A DNA stretch of 56,194 bases, taken from contig CAZTHL010000015.1 in the NCBI GenBank assembly GCA_964613585.1, forward strand, positions 1 through 56,194, given 5' to 3'. Source of the DNA: CAZTHL01 sp964613585. Lineage in GTDB: Bacteria; Pseudomonadota; Alphaproteobacteria; DSM-16000; Inquilinaceae. Positions 24,832-32,333 of the stretch are shown here, piece after piece (positions within the stretch are counted from its first letter, which is position 1; each line of letters opens with the position of its first letter). The position numbers were made by a program, and so were the translations under genes. The notes under the pieces were generated by a model, which saw nothing but the letters and a program-made list of their open reading frames with translations, did no database searches and had not been told where the DNA came from.

Positions 24832-25947
24832 GTGACGCCTGCCTCAGCGCTGCCCGATACCGGTGGGTACTCGGTGGTCGTCGACTCGGTGGGCGACGCC
24901 ACGGCGTACCACCTGTCCGCGCTCACCCGCGTCCTCGGCCGGTCGCCGGAGCTGATCGCCCGGCACGTCCTGTGCGCGCCGGCTCCGCTCATCGGCCGCC
25001 TTGACGAGGGCACCGCCGACGGGGTCTGCCGCGAGCTGCGCCGCGCCGGGCTGGAGGCCCGGGTGTGCGCTGCCGGCGCCGTGCCGGCCCGGGATCCCCG
25101 CCGCTTCGACCTGGCCCTGCGCGTCACCTCGGCCGAGGCGATCGACCCGGTACTGCGCGCGCTGATGGCCTTCCTCGGCGTCGGCGCGGAGCCGGCCCGC
25201 GACCTCCTGATCCGCGACCCGGCGGTGTTCCTGGGCGGCGTCACCGAGGCCACGGTGCGGGCGCTCCGGCGGCGCCTGGCCGGCCCCGAGGTCGTCGTCG
25301 ACGCCTCGGACGCCTCACGCGCCACCTATGACGTGTTCGCCGTCGACGAGGACGCGACGGCGCGCCGACGCCTCGACGCCGCCCTGCGCGAGGCGGAGGT
25401 GCCGCCGGCGGGCGCCGGCCCGATCGCGGCCAGCGGCCTCGACGTCGCCCAGGCGGCCCGCACCGCCGCGGCGATCGAGCGGTGCCGCGGCGGCGCCCGG
25501 TTGATCAACCGCGATTTCTATTGGTTCGACGTGCAGCTGACCTCGGCGCGGGACGGCGACGCGCTGCGGGACATCCTGGAGCGGCGTGTCGGCGTGCCCG
25601 GGCACGCGGTCGGCCGGCTCCTGGCCCGCCTGCCGGTGGTGCTGCTGGCCCAGGCGCGCTGGCCCGAGGCCGAGGCGCTGATCGCCGCGCTCGCCGAGGC
25701 CGGCGCCCGGGCCGAGGCGACCCTGCTGTCGACCCGCCGCTTCGGCCTGCGGCTCGGCCGGGTCGGCGACGGCCACGCCACCGACCGGATCCTCGGCTGG
25801 CTCGGCAGGCTCCCGGCCGGCGAGCGGCAGCGACTGGTGCGCGGCGACAGCACCGAGGCGCCGGGACCCTTCACCTTGCTGCAGGCGCGCTGGCTGAGGC
25901 GCGATCTCGCCTCGGTCGGCACCGAGGCGGAGCTGGTCTCTCGATGA
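24832..25947 (+). CDS. Protein of five tandem L7/L12-C-terminal-like modules; first gene of the unknown cluster
   Basis: A 371-residue protein of unknown function that can be cut into five repeats of ~65-70 residues (about 12-80, 91-158, 165-226, 230-298, 303-371). Each has the order strand, helix, helix ending in a Pro, helix, strand, for example YSVVVDSVGDATAYHLSALT ... RELRRAGLEARV. This is the layout of the ribosomal L7/L12 C-terminal / ClpS-type alpha-beta domain, which in other proteins serves as a docking platform. No signal peptide, no membrane helix. The start is GTG 24832; no ATG is available in this frame. Its stop overlaps the next gene as ATGA. The fold is my inference from the pattern. 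Confidence 0.65.
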   Translation: MTPASALPDTGGYSVVVDSVGDATAYHLSALTRVLGRSPELIARHVLCAPAPLIGRLDEGTADGVCRELRRAGLEARVCAAGAVPARDPRRFDLALRVTSAEAIDPVLRALMAFLGVGAEPARDLLIRDPAVFLGGVTEATVRALRRRLAGPEVVVDASDASRATYDVFAVDEDATARRRLDAALREAEVPPAGAGPIAASGLDVAQAARTAAAIERCRGGARLINRDFYWFDVQLTSARDGDALRDILERRVGVPGHAVGRLLARLPVVLLAQARWPEAEALIAALAEAGARAEATLLSTRRFGLRLGRVGDGHATDRILGWLGRLPAGERQRLVRGDSTEAPGPFTLLQARWLRRDLASVGTEAELVSR

Positions 25948-26594
25948 GCGGCGCCCTGCAGGACCATTACGGCATCGCCGAGCGCGGCAAGCTGCACGCG
26001 CTTGACGGCGATCATGAGCGGGCCATGGCCTGCTACCGGCTGGCCATGCGGCTCACCGGCGCGGAGCCGGGCCTCGCCCTGTGCCGCCGGCACTACGCCG
26101 ACTGCACGGTCGAGAGCCTCGAGCGCATGGGCGCGCTCGACGACGCCGCCCGCGTCTGTGAGACGGTGATCGAGCACTACCGCGGGCACCCGCCGGCCGG
26201 CGAGCTTCAGCAGCGGGACCTGGCGGCCGCGCTCGAGCGGCTCGGCTGTCTGGAGCTCAAGCGGGGCCGGCCGGCGGCGGCGCGCGAGCGCCTCGGCGAG
26301 GCCGACGATCGGGCGCGCCGCCATGGCGGGCCGTTGCCGCTCACGGCCCAGCTGCTGGCCCACCTGAGGAGCGGCCGGCACGTGACCGCGGCGTACGTGG
26401 CCGAGGCCCAGGCACGCCACGGCTATTACTGCGTGCGCCGCGACCAAGTCGATCCTGGGCGCGCGGTCGAGGTGCCGGACGCCGTGCTCGTTGCCGCCGC
26501 CGGCGCACCGACGGCGGGCAGGAGCCCGGCCGCCGCCGGCGCGCCGGCCGGCCGGCACCGCGCTCCTCCGCCCCACCCCAGGCCCAGCCGCTGA
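25944..26594 (+). CDS. TPR-like helical protein of the unknown cluster
   Basis: A 216-residue protein with tetratricopeptide-like helix pairs: ALQDHYGIAERGKLHALDGD HERAMACYRLAMRLT, then LESLERMGALDDAARVCETV-type (here VESLERMGALDDAARVCETV) and LERLGCLELKRGRPAAARER. These give about three repeats across residues 1-130. After residue ~175 a Pro/Ala-rich low-complexity tail follows. It overlaps the preceding gene by four bases, so the two are probably coupled. TPR proteins act as assembly adaptors. The partner is probably within the cluster. The open frame upstream to 25482 is out-of-gene. Confidence 0.65.
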   Translation: MSGALQDHYGIAERGKLHALDGDHERAMACYRLAMRLTGAEPGLALCRRHYADCTVESLERMGALDDAARVCETVIEHYRGHPPAGELQQRDLAAALERLGCLELKRGRPAAARERLGEADDRARRHGGPLPLTAQLLAHLRSGRHVTAAYVAEAQARHGYYCVRRDQVDPGRAVEVPDAVLVAAAGAPTAGRSPAAAGAPAGRHRAPPPHPRPSR

Positions 26595-26606
26595 CGGAGC
26601 CGGCCC

Positions 26607-27296
26607 ATGCCGTTCGACAACGAGATCGCAAGCAAGACACCGGGCCAGGCGCTGCTCGATGTCCCGGTGGCCAAGCTCATCGAGATGACGGCGAAAGCGA
26701 TCGCCAACGCCCAGTACGAGCTGGACGCGAGCGCGGTGCGGGCAGCGACCCTGATGAGCGAGACCCGGATCGACTTTCGCGACGCCGAGGGCGCCGTCAC
26801 GCCGAGATCCCTGCTCGAGCTCGGCTTCATCCCGACCTTCTACCACTTCTCCGAGACGGAGATGGAGTTCAAGGTCACCATCACGACCAAGGTCGAGTCC
26901 GGGATCGAGCTCGGCGTCGAGGCCGGCGGATCGTTCGAAAACCAGGCGGTCATGTTCGCCGCCACCGTCAGCTTCGACCTGCACCACAAGTACGGCTTCG
27001 AGATGACAGCGACCTCGACGGTGCGCACCAAGATGGTCGCTGTGCCGGCGCCGCAGATCTTCATGCAGGCGCTGCGCGACAACGCCGGCAGCGGCGGCAG
27101 CCTGGGCGCCGGCGACCTCGACGACGGCGGCGGCACCGCTCCGGCGCCGTCCCCGACTCCTCCGGCGAACGGCGGCACCGGGAACGGCGGCACCGGGAAC
27201 GGCGGCACCGGGAACGGCGGCACCGGCGACGGCGGTGGCGGCGGCAATGATGGCGGCGGGGGCGGCCAGAACGGGGGCGACGGTGGCACGGCCTAG
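26607..27296 (+). CDS. PTFY-family small protein 1 with Gly-rich repeat tail
   Basis: First member of a paralogous family unique to this cluster. Shared features: an N-terminal helix with hydrophobic heptads (LLDVPVAKLIEMTAKAIANA ... ELDASAVRAATLM), then SLLELGFIPTFYHFSETEME, a run of alternating-pattern beta strands, and a closing MVAVPAPQIFMQAL. Residues 1-155 form the family domain. The rest is a Gly/Asn/Thr tail (NGGTG repeated four times) and a Gly-rich end. No signal peptide or membrane helix. ATG 26607 lies 12 bases after the TPR gene stop. No function is recognised. The beta-strand region suggests a sandwich or barrel that oligomerises. Confidence 0.7.
   Translation: MPFDNEIASKTPGQALLDVPVAKLIEMTAKAIANAQYELDASAVRAATLMSETRIDFRDAEGAVTPRSLLELGFIPTFYHFSETEMEFKVTITTKVESGIELGVEAGGSFENQAVMFAATVSFDLHHKYGFEMTATSTVRTKMVAVPAPQIFMQALRDNAGSGGSLGAGDLDDGGGTAPAPSPTPPANGGTGNGGTGNGGTGNGGTGDGGGGGNDGGGGGQNGGDGGTA
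27170..27231 (+). repeat. 15-bp tandem repeat encoding NGGTG
   Basis: Four near-identical copies of AACGGCGGCACCGGG. The unit is in frame with the surrounding gene and gives the NGGTG pentapeptide tail. Copy number could vary by slippage without frameshift. Confidence 0.8.
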
Positions 27297-27344
27297 GCGC
27301 GACGGTCGCGCGGCCGGACCGCGGCAGGCTCGGGGATAGCGCCG

Positions 27345-27836
27345 ATGGCGACGGACATCACCCAGGAGCTGGTGCAGGCGCCGCTGCCGGAGCTGATCCG
27401 TCAGCTCGGGCTGGCGGTGGCGCGCGCGCAGCAGGCCATGGACCGATCGTCCATCGAGACGGCGCTCCTGATGGCGGAGACCGGCGCCGGTGCCGCCGGG
27501 CTGCTGCCGGACGGCGACCAGCGATCGCTGCTCGAGCTCGGCTTCACGCCGACCTTCTACCAGATCCAGGAGGCGACCGTGGAGGCGCGTGTCGCCGTCA
27601 GCATGGCGCGCTCCTCGGAGGTGTCCCTGAGCGTCGGCGCGGCGGTCGGCGGCGCCTACGGCTTCGTCATGTTCGCCGCCTCGGTGAACGCCAGTTACAC
27701 CGGCAAGTTCTCGTTCGAGTCGAGCGGCTCGAGCGCGATCAGCGCGCGGATGAGCGCGATTCCGCCGCCGTCGATCCTGACCGCCCTGCTGGCCGAGCGG
27801 CAGCAGAGCAAGACCGCGAGCGCTGAAGGAGACTGA
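27345..27836 (+). CDS. PTFY-family small protein 2
   Basis: A 163-residue family member: helix PLPELIRQLGLAVARAQQAM, then SLLELGFTPTFYQIQEATVE, beta-patterned strands with Ser/Val/Gly-rich turns (VSLSVGAAVGGAYGFVMFAA), and the family ending SAIPPPSILTALLAE. It is closest to member 1 in the strand region (both have a VMFAA strand) and lacks the longer insert of members 3 and 4. ATG 27345. Member 3 starts five bases after its stop. No export signal. Confidence 0.7.
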   Translation: MATDITQELVQAPLPELIRQLGLAVARAQQAMDRSSIETALLMAETGAGAAGLLPDGDQRSLLELGFTPTFYQIQEATVEARVAVSMARSSEVSLSVGAAVGGAYGFVMFAASVNASYTGKFSFESSGSSAISARMSAIPPPSILTALLAERQQSKTASAEGD

Positions 27837-27841
27837 CGCAG

Positions 27842-28363
27842 ATGCCGATCGGCCGCGACCTGCTGAACGTTCCCATGGGGGACATGATCCGGCAGATGGC
27901 CATGGCCATCGCCGACGCCCAGGTGGACCTGGACGAAGCCAGCGTCCGCGTCGCCCAGATCATGGCCGGCGATACCGTGACCGTCGAGGACGAGGCCGGC
28001 AACACGGTCGAGCGGCAGACCCGCGTCACCTTCGGCGGCGAGGAACTGAGCATGATCGAGCTCGGCTTCTCGCCGACCTTCTACCAGTTCGTCGACACGC
28101 TGATCGAGGTGAAGATCGCGATCAAGCTGACGCGGGAGCACGAGTCCCAGCGCACCTACAAGGGCACGCGCCGGGTCATGTCGTTCGGCCGCTCGGGCTT
28201 CCGCATCTACACGACGCCGGTCGACGCCACCTACAGCTCGAAATACACCTACACCGCCGAGGGCTCGAGCCTGCTGCGCACCAAGCTGGTGCCGGTGCCG
28301 CCGCCGACCATCCTCGAGGAGCGCATCCGCGCGCTGATCGAGCCCGAGGAAGGGCAGGGCTGA
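27842..28363 (+). CDS. PTFY-family small protein 3
   Basis: A 173-residue family member. The helix (LLNVPMGDMIRQMAMAIADA) is followed by a ~25-residue insert with EDEAGNTVERQTRVTFGGEE, the core LSMIELGFSPTFYQFVDTLI, strands, and KYTYTAEGSSLLRTKLVPVP ending PPTILEERIRALI. It is very close to member 4, including the Ala-Glu-Gly-Ser-Ser-Leu-Leu-Arg-Thr-Lys-Leu block, so these two arose by recent duplication. Spacing to its neighbours is five bases upstream and 39 downstream. Confidence 0.72.
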   Translation: MPIGRDLLNVPMGDMIRQMAMAIADAQVDLDEASVRVAQIMAGDTVTVEDEAGNTVERQTRVTFGGEELSMIELGFSPTFYQFVDTLIEVKIAIKLTREHESQRTYKGTRRVMSFGRSGFRIYTTPVDATYSSKYTYTAEGSSLLRTKLVPVPPPTILEERIRALIEPEEGQG

Positions 28364-28402
28364 CCCGCGCCGTGCCCCGCCCCGGCCGAAAGGATTGCTT
28401 GA

Positions 28403-28954
28403 ATGCCGCGCAACATCGGTCACGACCTGCTCGACGTCCCGTTTCCCGACATGATCCGCAGCCTGGGCCTGGCCATCGCCGAGGCGCAGCAGGCGCTCGA
28501 CGAGAGCGGCATCCAGCTCGCCCGGATGATGACCGGCGAGTACGAGGTGCCGGTCGAGGACGACGCCGGCAACATCACGCTGGAGAAGCGCCAAGCGTAC
28601 GTCACCTTCGGCGACGAGCAGCTCTCGCTCATGGAGCTCGGCTTCACGCCCAGCTTCTACCAGTTCGTCGACACGATCATCGAGGTCAAGATCTCGCTCA
28701 GCATGTCGACCGAGCGCTCGTTCAGCCGGGCCACGCGCACGGTCCGCGGCAGCGCGTTCGGCGGCGGCTTTCTGGGCTTCGGCGGCGGCAAGATGAAGGT
28801 GACGAGCGTCAGCGCCCGCTACGCCTCGAAGTACAACTACAGCGCCGAGGGCTCGAGCCTGCTGCGCACCAAGCTGGTGCCGGTGCCGCCGCCGGCCGTG
28901 CTCGAGGACCGGATCCGCGGCCTGCTCGAGGAGAGCGAGGGGCCGCAGGGCTGA
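28403..28954 (+). CDS. PTFY-family small protein 4
   Basis: A 183-residue member nearly parallel to member 3: LLDVPFPDMIRSLGLAIAEA, insert with EDDAGNITLEKRQAYVTFGD, core LSLMELGFTPSFYQFVDTII, strands, KYNYSAEGSSLLRTKLVPVP and PPAVLEDRIRGLL. It differs by a Gly/Phe-rich loop (AFGGGFLGFGGGK) where member 3 has SFGRSGF. An AAAGG ribosome-binding region precedes ATG 28403. Its stop overlaps the start of the coiled-coil gene as TGATG. Confidence 0.72.
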   Translation: MPRNIGHDLLDVPFPDMIRSLGLAIAEAQQALDESGIQLARMMTGEYEVPVEDDAGNITLEKRQAYVTFGDEQLSLMELGFTPSFYQFVDTIIEVKISLSMSTERSFSRATRTVRGSAFGGGFLGFGGGKMKVTSVSARYASKYNYSAEGSSLLRTKLVPVPPPAVLEDRIRGLLEESEGPQG

Positions 28955-29805
28955 TGACCATGCCGGACGCGCCGTACCTGACCTGGGAGGAGCTGCTGGA
29001 GCCGGCGCCGGCCCGGCCGGAGCCGGTGCTGCCGGCGGCCGGGCACGGCGGCGGCCGCGGGAACCGGGCGCTGGAGGAGTTGCTGGCGCTGCCCGACCTG
29101 TCCCCGGGGCTGAAGGAGGCCGTGCGAGGCTACCTGGCGCACCGGCGCCAGCTCGACGTGCTGACCGGCAAGGCGACGCCGGAGCCGCCGGACCCGCATG
29201 TCGAGGCGCGCTTCCGGCCGCCGGTGCACACCGCGGAGTCGCGGCTGGCCGACAAGCGGGCGGCGCAGGCGGAGGAGCGGCGCGGCGAGGCGGCCCGGCG
29301 CCGGGCCGAGCACGCGCTGGCCGAGCATCGGCGTCTCGAGGCGCTGGCGGCGGCGCAGGCGCGCCTCCGGCAGGAGCGGGCCCGGGCCGGGCGGCTGGCC
29401 GAGCAGCACGCGACGCAGCGGCGCCTTGCCCTGTGCGAGCGGACCCTGCGCCTGGGACGGGAGGCGGCCGAGGCCGAGCAGCGGCGCGCCCGGCAGGGGC
29501 GGCAGGCGGCGGTGGCGATCCACGAGCGGCGGCGGCGCGAGGCCGAGGCGCTCGAGGCCCTGGACACGGCCCGCGCGCGGCGCCAGGACCGGGCCATGGC
29601 GGCGCGGCTGGAGCGGCGCCGCGGCGAGCGGCAGACCGAGGGCCGGCTGGAGGCCCGGCTGGAGCAGGGCCGGGCCGCACGCGCGGCGGAGCGGCGCGCG
29701 GCCCGGGAGGAGATGGCGCGGCGCGACGAGCGGCGCCGCGGGGACGACGACCTCGACGCACGGCGGGCACGTCGGCGATCGGCGGGCGGAGCCGGGAGGG
29801 GCTGA
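28954..29805 (+). CDS. Arg/Glu/Ala-rich coiled-coil protein of the unknown cluster
   Basis: A 283-residue protein of unknown function. After ~95 residues containing LTWEELLEPAP and ALEELLALPDLSPGLKEAV, it becomes one long uninterrupted charged helix (residues ~100-280, for example ERRGEAARRRAEHALAEHRR), predicted coiled coil with extreme Arg and Ala content. It looks like a rod, spacer or nucleic-acid-binding element. The start ATG 28954 overlaps the stop of PTFY member 4. The extreme composition also keeps other frames open here, so long overlapping ORFs on both strands should be ignored. The N-terminal conserved motifs support it as a real gene. Confidence 0.6.
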   Translation: MTMPDAPYLTWEELLEPAPARPEPVLPAAGHGGGRGNRALEELLALPDLSPGLKEAVRGYLAHRRQLDVLTGKATPEPPDPHVEARFRPPVHTAESRLADKRAAQAEERRGEAARRRAEHALAEHRRLEALAAAQARLRQERARAGRLAEQHATQRRLALCERTLRLGREAAEAEQRRARQGRQAAVAIHERRRREAEALEALDTARARRQDRAMAARLERRRGERQTEGRLEARLEQGRAARAAERRAAREEMARRDERRRGDDDLDARRARRRSAGGAGRG

Positions 29806-29811
29806 TGCGCC

Positions 29812-30552
29812 ATGGCGGATGACACCTTCGCGAACGCGGTCGCCACCGGCGCCACCATCGACGACTACCTGGTCAGCCTGGCGTCCGGGGTCGCCGAGGC
29901 GCAGCGGCGCCTGAACCAGCTCGGCGCCGCCGCCGAAGGCCCGGCGTCGCCGGTCGCCTACCAGATCCCGAAGCTGGAGTTCGAGCTGCGCATGACCTTC
30001 GCCGTGCAGACCGGCGATCGGCCGGACGACGGCGCGCCGGTCACCTCGGCCGCGGCGCTGACCCGCAGCGCGGCGCGGCAGCTGCGCTTCCAGACCATCA
30101 CCAGCAGCACGCAGTCGTCCGTGGCCAGCACGCTGCGCGGCAGCATCGTCGCGGTGCCGACGAGCGGAGGGCGGCCGGCGCCGAGGCTCGACGTCTCCGC
30201 CGAGCCGCTGGAGCTGGCGGCCGAGGCGCTGCCGGAAGGGGCCAAGGCCGTGGTCCTGGTGACGGCCGAGGTATCCAACGCTGCCGGAGAGCTGCTCGAG
30301 GGCGAGGAGGTGCAGTTCAACATCGACCGCGACCTGTCGGCCCGGGTCAATCAGGAGAACGGCATCGCCGCCACCGACCTCGATGTCGGCACCTTCCTGG
30401 CGCGGGCGGTCGTGCCGACGGACCGGCGCGGCCTTGCGGCGACCCAGCTGGTCGTGCACGAGAACGAGGTCCCGGGCGCCGCCGTGGCGATCACCGTCGA
30501 CGCGGTACAGCGGACCCGCGCGCTCATCTTCCGTGTGCCGGACGCGGGCTGA
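29812..30552 (+). CDS. Diverged PTFY-like protein 5 with C-terminal Ig-like domain
   Basis: A 246-residue protein. Residues 1-115 keep the family layout (helix IDDYLVSLASGVAEAQRRLN, then PVAYQIPKLEFELRMTF strands and a closing GSIVAVPTSG), although the PTFY motif itself has become VAYQI. Residues ~125-246 form a second beta domain with LDVSAEPLELAAEALPEGAK, VVLVTAEVSNAAGELLEGEE and GLAATQLVVHENEV, a bacterial Ig-like (Big-type) pattern common in adhesins and surface appendages. No signal peptide. ATG 29812 follows the coiled-coil gene by six bases and its stop overlaps the next ATG (TGATG). Confidence 0.6.
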   Translation: MADDTFANAVATGATIDDYLVSLASGVAEAQRRLNQLGAAAEGPASPVAYQIPKLEFELRMTFAVQTGDRPDDGAPVTSAAALTRSAARQLRFQTITSSTQSSVASTLRGSIVAVPTSGGRPAPRLDVSAEPLELAAEALPEGAKAVVLVTAEVSNAAGELLEGEEVQFNIDRDLSARVNQENGIAATDLDVGTFLARAVVPTDRRGLAATQLVVHENEVPGAAVAITVDAVQRTRALIFRVPDAG

Positions 30553-31682
30553 TGCCAACGGTCTCGGCGCTTCTGCGCGATCAGGGCAACCGGCCTCTCG
30601 CCAACGCGGAGGTCGAGCTTGTCTATTTCTCGAGCGGCGGCATCGCCAAGGTCCAGGCCGCGGGGCGCTCGGCCGGCGACGGTCGGGTGGCGCTCGGCTT
30701 CGCCGGCACCGTGCCGAGCCCGGCGCCGCGCATGGGGCTGCGCCTGCGCCAGGGCACGGGCCGGCGGCTGCTGTCCGACCGGCCCCGTGCCGTGTCGGAG
30801 CGGGCCATCGACTTCGGCACCGTCAAGGTCGGGAGCATGGAGGCGCCGGTCACGCTGGCGACCACGGCCACCTCGAGCCTGACGACGAGCACGCTGACCA
30901 CCGCCGAGCCGCTGGTCGTGACCGACACGCTGTCCCTGGCGGACAATGTGCTGACCACGAGCAGCTCGAACACCACCATCCTGACGGATCCGGTGCCCCG
31001 ACCGCCCAGCTCGGGACCGACCCTGTCGGAGCAGGTGGCGGCGCTGAAGAGCGAGGTGCTCGATCTGAAGCGTCAGCTCGCTGCCAAGGACGACAAGATC
31101 GAGGCGGTGCGCAAGGCCGAGCGGCTGGAGCGGGAGAAGCAGGTCGCCGAGCGCGACGCCCGGATCGGCGAGCTCGAGGCCGAGGTGCAGGCGCTGCGCT
31201 CGGCGACCGAGGCGGAGACCAATCTCCAGGACCTGTTCGAGAACACCTCCCAGCAGATCGAGGCGGCGGTGCGCAAGCTGGGCCAGCGGCAGAGCCCGTT
31301 CCAGCTGGGCGACGTCTCCATGGAGCTCAAGGTGCTGCCCGGTGCCAAGGGCACCGGCTTCAGCTTCATCCCGCGCAGCGAGCTGGCCGAGGCGTCGCCG
31401 GAGGTGCTGAGCAAGCTGACCCTGCAGTTCAATCCGAGGGAGCAGCCGGCGCCGCCACCGCCGCCGCCGCTGTCGACCCCGGACGTCGTCGGCTATGCCC
31501 GCCGGCTGGCCGCGCGCAAGCTCGAGGATGCCGGCCTGTCGGCGGAGTTCCGCGAGGAGGTCGTGGTCGAGACCGGCTCCGGACCGTCGAAGCACGGGCG
31601 GGTGCTGCGGCAGGCGCCGGAGGCGGGGGCCGAGATCGAGCCGGGCCGGACGGTCGTGCTGACCATCGGCCGCAGCGCGTAG
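30552..31682 (+). CDS. Coiled-coil protein with C-terminal PASTA domain
   Basis: A 376-residue protein with four parts: an N-terminal transthyretin/Ig-like beta domain (VSALLRDQGNRPLANAEVEL), a Thr/Ser-rich linker (TTATSSLTTSTLTTAEPLVV), a coiled coil at ~155-235 (LSEQVAALKSEVLDLKRQLA), a region reminiscent of the PTFY strands (FQLGDVSMELKVLPGA), a poly-Pro stretch, and a PASTA domain at ~310-374 (DVVGYARRLAARKLEDAGLS ... VLRQAPEAGAEIEPGRTVVL). PASTA domains usually sit outside the cell on serine/threonine kinases or penicillin-binding proteins and recognise peptidoglycan. Here there is no kinase, membrane helix or signal peptide. Confidence 0.65.
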   Translation: MPTVSALLRDQGNRPLANAEVELVYFSSGGIAKVQAAGRSAGDGRVALGFAGTVPSPAPRMGLRLRQGTGRRLLSDRPRAVSERAIDFGTVKVGSMEAPVTLATTATSSLTTSTLTTAEPLVVTDTLSLADNVLTTSSSNTTILTDPVPRPPSSGPTLSEQVAALKSEVLDLKRQLAAKDDKIEAVRKAERLEREKQVAERDARIGELEAEVQALRSATEAETNLQDLFENTSQQIEAAVRKLGQRQSPFQLGDVSMELKVLPGAKGTGFSFIPRSELAEASPEVLSKLTLQFNPREQPAPPPPPPLSTPDVVGYARRLAARKLEDAGLSAEFREEVVVETGSGPSKHGRVLRQAPEAGAEIEPGRTVVLTIGRSA

Positions 31683-31715
31683 GCGGCGCGGGACACGGGA
31701 GAGCGAGAGGCCGCG

Positions 31716-32306
31716 ATGGACGACGACGACCGCGACCTGCTGGACAGCCTGTCGGCCCCGCTCGGCGACGTCATCGCCCAGGTCGGGGCCAATCTGGCCG
31801 CCGCGCAGCAGGCTCTGGACGAGCAGGCCATCCTCAACTTCCAGCTGCTGTACGGCGAGACCGGCGAGCGCTTCGCGGCGCTGCGCGAGATCGGCTACCG
31901 GCCGACCTTCTATCATATCCCTGAATGCAACGTGGACGTGCAGATCGCGCTGACCCTGAACGGCCGGCGGCAGGAATCGGGCCGGCCCGCCGGGGTCCGT
32001 CTCTACGCCGCGCCGCTCGACGCCGGCTACACGAACGCCTTCGCGTTCAGCCTGCAGGCGTCGAGCAAGCTCAGCTTCCGGATCGTGCCGGTCCCGCCGC
32101 CGGCGGCGCTGGACCGGCTGGTCGCCGTGCCCGCCCTGGTCGACCTGGCGGTGGCCGATGCCCGGGCCCGGCTGGAGACGCTGGGCCTGGTGCTGGCGAC
32201 CGATCCGGCGGAGGCGCCGGACGCGGCGATCGTGCGCGGCCAGGACCCGGAGCCGGGCGGCATGGTGGAGGAGGGCTCCACCGTCACCATCGCCATCGAC
32301 GAGTAG
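31716..32306 (+). CDS. PTFY-family protein 6 fused to a PASTA domain
   Basis: A 196-residue protein. Residues 1-130 match the family: helix GANLAAAQQALDEQAILNFQ, core LREIGYRPTFYHIPECNVDV, strands and SFRIVPVPPPAALDRL. Residues ~137-196 are a PASTA domain (ALVDLAVADARARLETLGLV then IVRGQDPEPGGMVEEGSTVT). The fusion links the paralogous family physically to PASTA. A GAGAGG precedes ATG 31716. It lies 33 bases after the preceding PASTA gene. Confidence 0.7.
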   Translation: MDDDDRDLLDSLSAPLGDVIAQVGANLAAAQQALDEQAILNFQLLYGETGERFAALREIGYRPTFYHIPECNVDVQIALTLNGRRQESGRPAGVRLYAAPLDAGYTNAFAFSLQASSKLSFRIVPVPPPAALDRLVAVPALVDLAVADARARLETLGLVLATDPAEAPDAAIVRGQDPEPGGMVEEGSTVTIAIDE

Positions 32307-32333
32307 CGGATCCACAGCGGAGGAGGGCGGCCG

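Noticed and set aside
28372..28953. Upstream extension of the coiled-coil ORF
   Set aside because: It overlaps PTFY member 4 throughout. The TGATG junction at 28952-28956 gives a natural start.
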